Below, one piece after another: positions 7,918 to 11,390 of a stretch of 11,390 bases of DNA (within the stretch, counting starts at the first letter, position 1; each line of letters opens with the position of its first letter). The stretch is taken from contig JASBVX010000023.1 in assembly GCA_029960865.1 (NCBI GenBank), positions 1-11,390 on the forward strand, given 5' to 3'. The position numbers and the translations under genes were made by a program. The notes beneath the pieces are model-generated. The model did no database searches. It was given only the letters and a program-made list of their open reading frames with translations, and was not told where the DNA came from. The stretch is from Bacillota bacterium (GTDB lineage: Bacteria; Bacillota; Sulfobacillia; RBS10-35).

Positions 7918-9010
7918 GGTGCCTGCTCTCCCCGTCTTCAGCTTTGTGGGCCCTTCAGGGGCCGGCAAGACCTCCCTTTTGGAAAAGCTCCTCCCTGTCT
8001 GGCGCCAAGAAGGATGGCGGGTGGGGGCCATCAAACATAGCCACCACCCTCCCAAGGAAGAGGCTCTGGGAACCGACAGCTTTCGCCTGAGGGCAGCCGG
8101 GGCCTCCAGGGTTCACCTGGCTGCGGGCGAACCCTGGTGGGAAGCGGTGGCCCAGCTCACCGCCCAGGAAGAGCTGGACTGGATGGTGCTGGAAGGCTAC
8201 CATGGTGCCCCGCTCCTGCAATATCTCGTCCTGGCCCGGGGGGATGACTTTCCGGAAGAAAGGAAGCGGGCCCAAGGCTGGATCCTGGGCGCCTTTTTAA
8301 GGAACGAGACCCCAGGCGCTTCCCTTTCGATACCTCTTCCCGTCTACCGGCCGGGAGACGAGGAAACTCTCGCCCGGACGGTGGTCACCATGGCGGCTCT
8401 GCAGGTTTCTCCTTTCCCTGTGGCGGGAGCCATCCTGGCGGGAGGGGGAAGCCGGCGCATGGGAAAGGATAAGAGGCTCTTGCGCCGGGAAGGAAGGACC
8501 TGGCTGGCCATCGCAGCTGACGCCCTAGGGGGAGTGGTGGAAGGCCCTCTTTTTGCGGCGGGATTTCCTCCCCAGGGTGGCCCGGACCTGCCCCTGGTCT
8601 GGCTCCCTGACCTTCTTCCCGGAGAGGGGCCCCTGGCCGCCCTCTATGGTTTGGCCCTGCGCCTCCCGGCTCCCTGGCTCCTGGTGGTGGCCAGCGACAT
8701 GCCCTTTTTGACTGAAGAGGCCCTCTTGCCTTTCCTGGAAGCCCGTCCGGAAGCCGAAGCCCAGGGAGCCGATGCCCTCTTGCCTTTCCTGTAAGGCCGC
8801 TTCCAGCCGGTGCCCGCCCTTTACCGGCGCACATCCCTCCTCCAGGCCTTGCCCCTTCTGGCAGCAGGGGAGCGAAGCCTCCAGGGCTGGCTGGCCCGGC
8901 AAAGGGCGGTCCCTCTTCTTGATGGCCTGTGGCGGCAACGGGGTATCGATCCCCGTCAGGCTTTTATGGATGTGGACGACCCGGTTTCATGGGGAAGCCT
9001 CTTACCTTAA
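7907..9010 (+). pseudogene. MobB-MobA fusion for MGD cofactor synthesis, MobA half interrupted by an in-frame TAA
   Basis: The N-terminal domain (residues 1 to about 165) is MobB-like: P-loop GPSGAGKT at 15-22, VGAIKHSHH at 39-47 and DWMVLEGYHG at 91-100. The C-terminal domain is MobA, which transfers GMP from GTP to Mo-molybdopterin: AGAILAGGGSRRMGKDK at 173-189, GPLAALYGL at 241-249 and VASDMPFL at 261-268. Codon 296 (8792-8794) is TAA. The same frame then continues with GRFQPVPALYRR, LLAAGERSLQGWL and FMDVDDP, the expected MobA ending, to TAA 9008-9010. Counting through the stop gives a normal MobA length of about 195 residues, so only one codon is wrong. The terminated product lacks about 71 residues and its MobA half is probably inactive; the MobB half may survive. 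ATG 7907 overlaps moeA by 11 bases. Nonsense mutation, sequence error and readthrough are all possible. Confidence 0.85.
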
Positions 9011-9258
9011 GACGCCATCTTCTCTTCAGCTTCCGCCAGATCCGCCCGCATCCGCTGCAGGAATCCGGCGACGGCCATGAGGCCAAAGATGAGGCTTTCC
9101 CCGATGCGCATGATCATCCCGCCCAGCTGCTGGTGCTGCAAAGGGGTGAGGGCCAGGATACGGGGGGCATCCACGTGGATGACAAAGTAAGGGGAGGAGT
9201 CGAAGGTAAGCCAGGCGGAGAGGGGGAGGAAAAGGGTGTGGGCCCCCGGGGCTCTGGT
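9007..9258 (-). pseudogene. C-terminal remnant of a CtaG-like cytochrome c oxidase assembly protein
   Basis: The - strand frame from about 9258 down to TAA (complement of 9007-9009) encodes 83 residues that include AHTLFLPLSAWLTFDSSPY, HVDAPRILALTPL, QHQQLGGMIMRIGESL and a final helix plus the tail RMRADLAEAEEKMAS. The PR-x(4)-L-x-PL-x(3)-QQLGG-x-IM pattern and a helix before and after it match my recollection of the C-terminal end of the caa3_CtaG family, membrane proteins tied to copper-center assembly in heme-copper oxidases. A full CtaG has several more helices upstream. Here an in-frame stop (complement of 9259-9261) and then the opposite-strand oxidase fragment replace them, so the gene is 5'-truncated and probably dead. 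Its stop shares TTAA with the mobA stop. Confidence 0.62.
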
Positions 9259-9898
9259 TTACTGCGGGCCTGGTGGCGGTGCATTACATCGCCGCCCGCT
9301 ACGTGGAAACCTCCCACCGGGTGCAGTGGCTGATCCTGCTGGGGGTCGTGCTCTTCTGGACTTCTAGCGTCATCGGCCAGTTCGGAGCCGGCTGGACCTT
9401 TCTCTATCCCCTGGCTCATTCCCATACCTACAACGCCCTGGGGAACGTCCTCTTCAGCCTGGCGTTCTTCCACTGGTTCGCCGTCACCTGTGGAGGTCTG
9501 AAGGAAGAACGAGCGATGACCCGGTGGTTTTTGATCTTCCTCCTGAGGGCGGCAGCGGCTTTCTCCTGGCCTGTTATGTGGCCGGCGCCTTTTCCATTCC
9601 TCGCCGCTTTGCCCTCTATCCCCCCACCCCTTCCTGGGGTACCGTCTGGGCTGGCGTGGGCGCCGTTTTCGCCACCATCTACCTGACGGCCATCCTCTGC
9701 TACTTCGCCTCCGTGGCCAAGACCCTGTGGCACCTCTGGCGAGGGGAGGCTGACGTCCAGGTTTTGCAGGAAGCCTATCCAAGGCAAACCCTGGGTAGGG
9801 GCAAGGGACCTGCCGGAAAAAAGGCGGCTCCCTTTCCGTCCCTGGTGATGGAGCCGGGCTCCCCTTACACTGAACTCATGGAGGGACGGTTACGTTGA
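9249..9898 (+). pseudogene. C-terminal remnant of a heme-copper oxidase subunit I-like membrane protein, with one frameshift
   Basis: Two + strand frames form one multi-helix protein. The first (about 9249-9545) reads LWFTAGLVAVHYIAARYV, a helix in WLILLGVVLFWTSSVIG, GWTFLYPL, then AHSHTYNALGNVLF and TRWFLIFLL. The second (about 9546-9898) continues GGSGFLLACYVAGAFSIPRRF and a last helix around VFATIYLTAILCYF. His-x-His in AHSHTY (codons 9417-9425) recalls the paired heme ligands of subunit I helix X, and IPRRF recalls the loop before the last helix. Adding one G at about 9545 (ctcctgag to ctcctggag) joins the frames as FLLEGGSGFLL. About the first nine helices are missing and no start is visible. 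Another member of the superfamily, such as a nitric-oxide-reductase relative, is possible. Its stop TGA overlaps the TTG start of the next gene. Confidence 0.55.
9805..9832 (+). promoter_or_regulatory. Hairpin in the leader of the first binding-protein gene
   Basis: GGGACCTGCC (9805-9814) can pair with GGCGGCTCCC (9823-9832) in 9 of 10 positions, with one G-T wobble and one C-C mismatch, around the loop GGAAAAAA. Only TTT follows, so it is a weak candidate for intrinsic termination. It ends 62 bases before the TTG start of the downstream gene and lies inside the 3' tail of the oxidase-like frame. A homologous hairpin precedes the second paralog at 11020-11047. Confidence 0.4.
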
Positions 9899-10138
9899 AA
9901 CGAACCTCTGTCGTTCTCCTTCTACCCTTGCTGATCCTGGCCGGAAGCTGCGGTGAGCGGTCCTCTGCGCCTACCCTCACGGTGGCCAACTGGAAAGGCT
10001 ATGGCTCCGATCTGCCCTGGGCTGTGGAAGCCTTCGAGAAGCAAACGGGGGCTAAAGTGGTCCACCAGTACTTCAACTCCGAAGAAGAGCTCCTGGCCAT
10101 GGTGAGGGAAGGGGGCCAGGGGGAGATCGACGTCATCC
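9805..10138 (+). repeat. Copy 1 of a tandem duplication (leader plus start of binding-protein gene)
   Basis: This stretch is homologous to 11020-11390. The coding part 9970-10138 aligns without gaps to 11222-11390 (offset 1252). The leader aligns with offset 1215 at the hairpin and 1223 at TTACACT (9865-9871), because of small insertions in copy 2. The visible end of the match is set by the window edge; the duplication probably covers the whole gene. Confidence 0.75.
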
Positions 10139-10950
10139 TGCCCAACCTGGCCTATGTCCAACCTGCCTTGCGGGATGGCCTCCTGCAGCCCTTGGATCAG
10201 GGAAGGCTGAGCTACATCTCGGAGATCTATCCCGAACTTCTGCATCTTCCCGACCTCCAAAAAGATGGCCAGAGCTATTGCCTCCCCTGGATGTGGGGTT
10301 CGACCAGCCTTGCTTACAACACGGAGAACGCGGCAGGGCCTGTCGACAGCTGGTCCCTTTTGTGGGATCCGGAGATGCGGGGGAAAGTCGGCTTTTTCGA
10401 TGATGCGCCCACTGCCGTCATGACGGCTGCCCTCTACCTGGGCGAAGATCCTTATGATCCCTCCCTCGACGACGTAAAGAGGGCCCTTCTGGACCTGAAA
10501 AAGAATGTGAAGCTCTACTGGTCTTCGGAGGACGACTGGACAAAAGCCTTCCGCACCGGCGCCATCACAGCGGGGAATCTCTGGTCGGGGCTGGCCGGAA
10601 CGCAGATCGCGGCCGGCGATCCCATCGGGTTTCTCATCCCCAAGGAAGGGAGCGTGGGCTGGCTGGATTGCTGGGCCATCGTCAAAGGGACCAAGAATGA
10701 GGATCTGGCCTACCGGTGGATCGACTTTATGATCAGCGCCGATTTCCAGGCCCGCTGGGCCCAGGATCCCGAGCGTTCTTCCCCCGCTCCCGCCAATCAC
10801 ACAGCCCATGAGATGCTCCCTCCGGAGGTGGCCCAGCGCATTCAATCGGATCCGGACGCTCTTTCCCATCTCTTCATGCAGCGAGATATCCCGCCTGATA
10901 CTTTGGAGCGCTGGACGGAGCTCTGGCAGGAGGTCAAGGCAGCTCCGTGA
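9895..10950 (+). CDS. PotD-type polyamine ABC transporter substrate-binding lipoprotein, copy 1
   Basis: This 351-residue protein begins with a lipoprotein signal (MKRTSVVLLLPLLILAGSC, lipidated cysteine probably C19) and continues as a periplasmic-binding-protein fold of the spermidine/putrescine PotD type. It would sit outside the membrane, anchored by lipid, and hand substrate to an ABC permease. PotD-like landmarks are TLTVANWKGYGSDLPW (28-42), LPWMWGSTSLAYN (130-142), FFDDAPTAV (167-175), LWSGLAG (229-235) and GWLDCWAI (255-262). W230, W256, D258 and D170 line up with E. coli PotD ligand residues, but T173 stands where PotD has E171, so the ligand may differ. TTG 9895 is chosen because GGAGGG at 9880-9885 is well spaced; TTGA overlaps the preceding frame's stop. 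No permease or ATPase gene is in the window. Confidence 0.85.
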   Translation: MKRTSVVLLLPLLILAGSCGERSSAPTLTVANWKGYGSDLPWAVEAFEKQTGAKVVHQYFNSEEELLAMVREGGQGEIDVILPNLAYVQPALRDGLLQPLDQGRLSYISEIYPELLHLPDLQKDGQSYCLPWMWGSTSLAYNTENAAGPVDSWSLLWDPEMRGKVGFFDDAPTAVMTAALYLGEDPYDPSLDDVKRALLDLKKNVKLYWSSEDDWTKAFRTGAITAGNLWSGLAGTQIAAGDPIGFLIPKEGSVGWLDCWAIVKGTKNEDLAYRWIDFMISADFQARWAQDPERSSPAPANHTAHEMLPPEVAQRIQSDPDALSHLFMQRDIPPDTLERWTELWQEVKAAP

Positions 10951-11137
10951 GACGGGGATATTCCCCGGCACCCCGCTCTTGCGAGCGGCCTGGATCTGAG
11001 AAAGCCCCTAACGAAGGGAGGGAGCTGTAGAAAAAAAGGCAGCTCCTCTTTTGTCCTCTGGACCCTGGCTATGGCTGTTGCCACCTCTTACACTAAATCC
11101 GAAACTTCATAGATATGGCGGAGAAAGGAGCATATCG
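10951..11137 (+). other. Intergenic leader between the two binding-protein genes
   Basis: These 187 bases have no convincing gene. They hold a hairpin and T-rich stretch at 11020-11052, a TTACACT element at 11088-11094 shared with copy 1, and the ribosome site AAAGGAG at 11124-11130. The part from about 11020 onward is a diverged copy of the 9805-9894 leader. Before 11020 I see nothing recognisable. Confidence 0.6.
11020..11052 (+). terminator. Possible intrinsic terminator or attenuator between the binding-protein genes
   Basis: GGAGCTG (11021-11027) pairs perfectly with CAGCTCC (11040-11046), with one extra G-T wobble outside. The loop is 12 bases and A-rich, and TCTTTTG follows at 11047-11053. 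The 12-base loop and short T run make it a moderate candidate. Because the same hairpin exists in the leader of copy 1, it may regulate the downstream gene instead of ending the upstream one. Confidence 0.45.
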
Positions 11138-11390
11138 TTGCCAAAACTCGGAGCTGCCCTTCTTTTGCTGATCTTCCTGGCCTCTGCCAGCAGCTGTGGC
11201 AGCCAGCCGGTGGTTTCTTCCCCTACTCTCGTGGTGGCCAACTGGAAAGGTTATGGTTCCGACCTGCCCTGGGCTGTGGAGGCCTTCGAAAAGAAAACCG
11301 GGGCCAAAGTGATCCACCAGTACATCAACTCCGATGAGGAGCTGGTGGCCATGGTGAGGGAGGGGGGTTTGGGGAAGATCGACGTCATCC
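11138..11390 (+). CDS. PotD-type substrate-binding lipoprotein, copy 2 (3' end outside window)
   Basis: The first 84 codons are present. A lipoprotein signal (MPKLGAALLLLIFLASASSC, probable lipidated C20) is followed by TLVVANWKGYGSDLPW and the start of the same PotD-type fold as copy 1. Over the 55 residues from TL-x-VANW to IDVI, the two proteins differ at 8 positions (47 of 55 identical, about 85%), and their signal peptides differ more. TTG 11138 is the likely start, 7 bases after AAAGGAG (11124-11130). The near-identical mature start suggests a recent tandem duplication, perhaps with a changed ligand. Permease and ATPase genes, if any, should lie beyond the window end. Confidence 0.85.
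   Translation, partial: MPKLGAALLLLIFLASASSCGSQPVVSSPTLVVANWKGYGSDLPWAVEAFEKKTGAKVIHQYINSDEELVAMVREGGLGKIDVI
11222..11390 (+). repeat. Copy 2 of the tandem duplication (coding part visible to the window edge)
   Basis: It matches 9970-10138 base for base in register (offset 1252), with scattered substitutions and no gaps. The leader of this copy, from about 11020, also matches the leader of copy 1 with several small insertions. Confidence 0.8.

Noticed and set aside
6577..8055. Very long - strand open frame (492 codons) opposite moeA and mobB
   Set aside because: It is rich in G, P and R with no recognisable motif and lies opposite clear moeA and mobB coding sequence.
8990..9036. Possible terminator between mobA and the CtaG-like remnant (GGAAGC and GCTTCC)
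   Set aside because: The stem is only six bases with a loop of about 30 bases and no T run.
9114..9782. - strand open frame of 222 codons across the oxidase remnant
   Set aside because: The sequence is low in complexity and charge-rich, in a different frame from the CtaG-like remnant; the + strand reading gives clean membrane helices.
9922..10971. Long - strand open frame opposite the first binding-protein gene
   Set aside because: The + strand has a signal peptide, ribosome site and PotD-like motifs; the - strand product resembles no family.
11060..11100. Promoter with TACACT as -10 before the second binding-protein gene
   Set aside because: The element is shared with copy 1, but no acceptable -35 sequence lies 16 to 18 bases upstream in either copy.

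Overview
The window is a high-GC bacterial respiratory region read almost entirely on the + strand. It opens with the last codons of a membrane transporter, probably a NarK-type nitrate/nitrite transporter. A complete membrane-bound nitrate reductase operon, narGHJI, follows and runs into molybdenum-cofactor genes: moeA and a fused mobB-mobA. All these genes touch or overlap (ATGA, TGATG or an 11-nt overlap), so they look like one translationally coupled transcript. NarG needs bis-MGD cofactor, MoeA inserts molybdenum and MobA attaches the guanine nucleotides. The operon therefore carries both the enzyme and the last steps of its cofactor supply.

From about 8.8 to 9.9 kb the sequence looks damaged. 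The MobA half is interrupted by one in-frame TAA although the frame continues normally to the expected C-terminus. Next, on the - strand, is the C-terminal part of a CtaG-like cytochrome oxidase assembly protein whose N-terminal part is missing. It abuts, head to head, the C-terminal part of a + strand multi-helix protein that resembles a heme-copper oxidase subunit I, also without its N-terminal part and with a one-base frameshift. The simplest reading is one deletion across two divergent genes, leaving a relic of an oxygen-respiration locus beside an anaerobic nitrate-respiration operon. Assembly error is the main alternative for each lesion.

The last 1.5 kb holds two tandem paralogous lipoprotein substrate-binding proteins of the PotD (polyamine ABC transporter) type. 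The second is cut by the window end. The duplication includes the leader upstream of each gene, with a hairpin kept in both copies.

The organism cannot be named. Strong AGGAGG-type ribosome sites, TTG starts, lipoprotein binding proteins and a NarG without a twin-arginine signal fit a high-GC, perhaps thermophilic, Gram-positive-type lineage, but this is a low-confidence guess. I found no clear new system. The most interesting features are the broken oxidase locus, the mobA stop codon and the duplicated binding-protein cassette.
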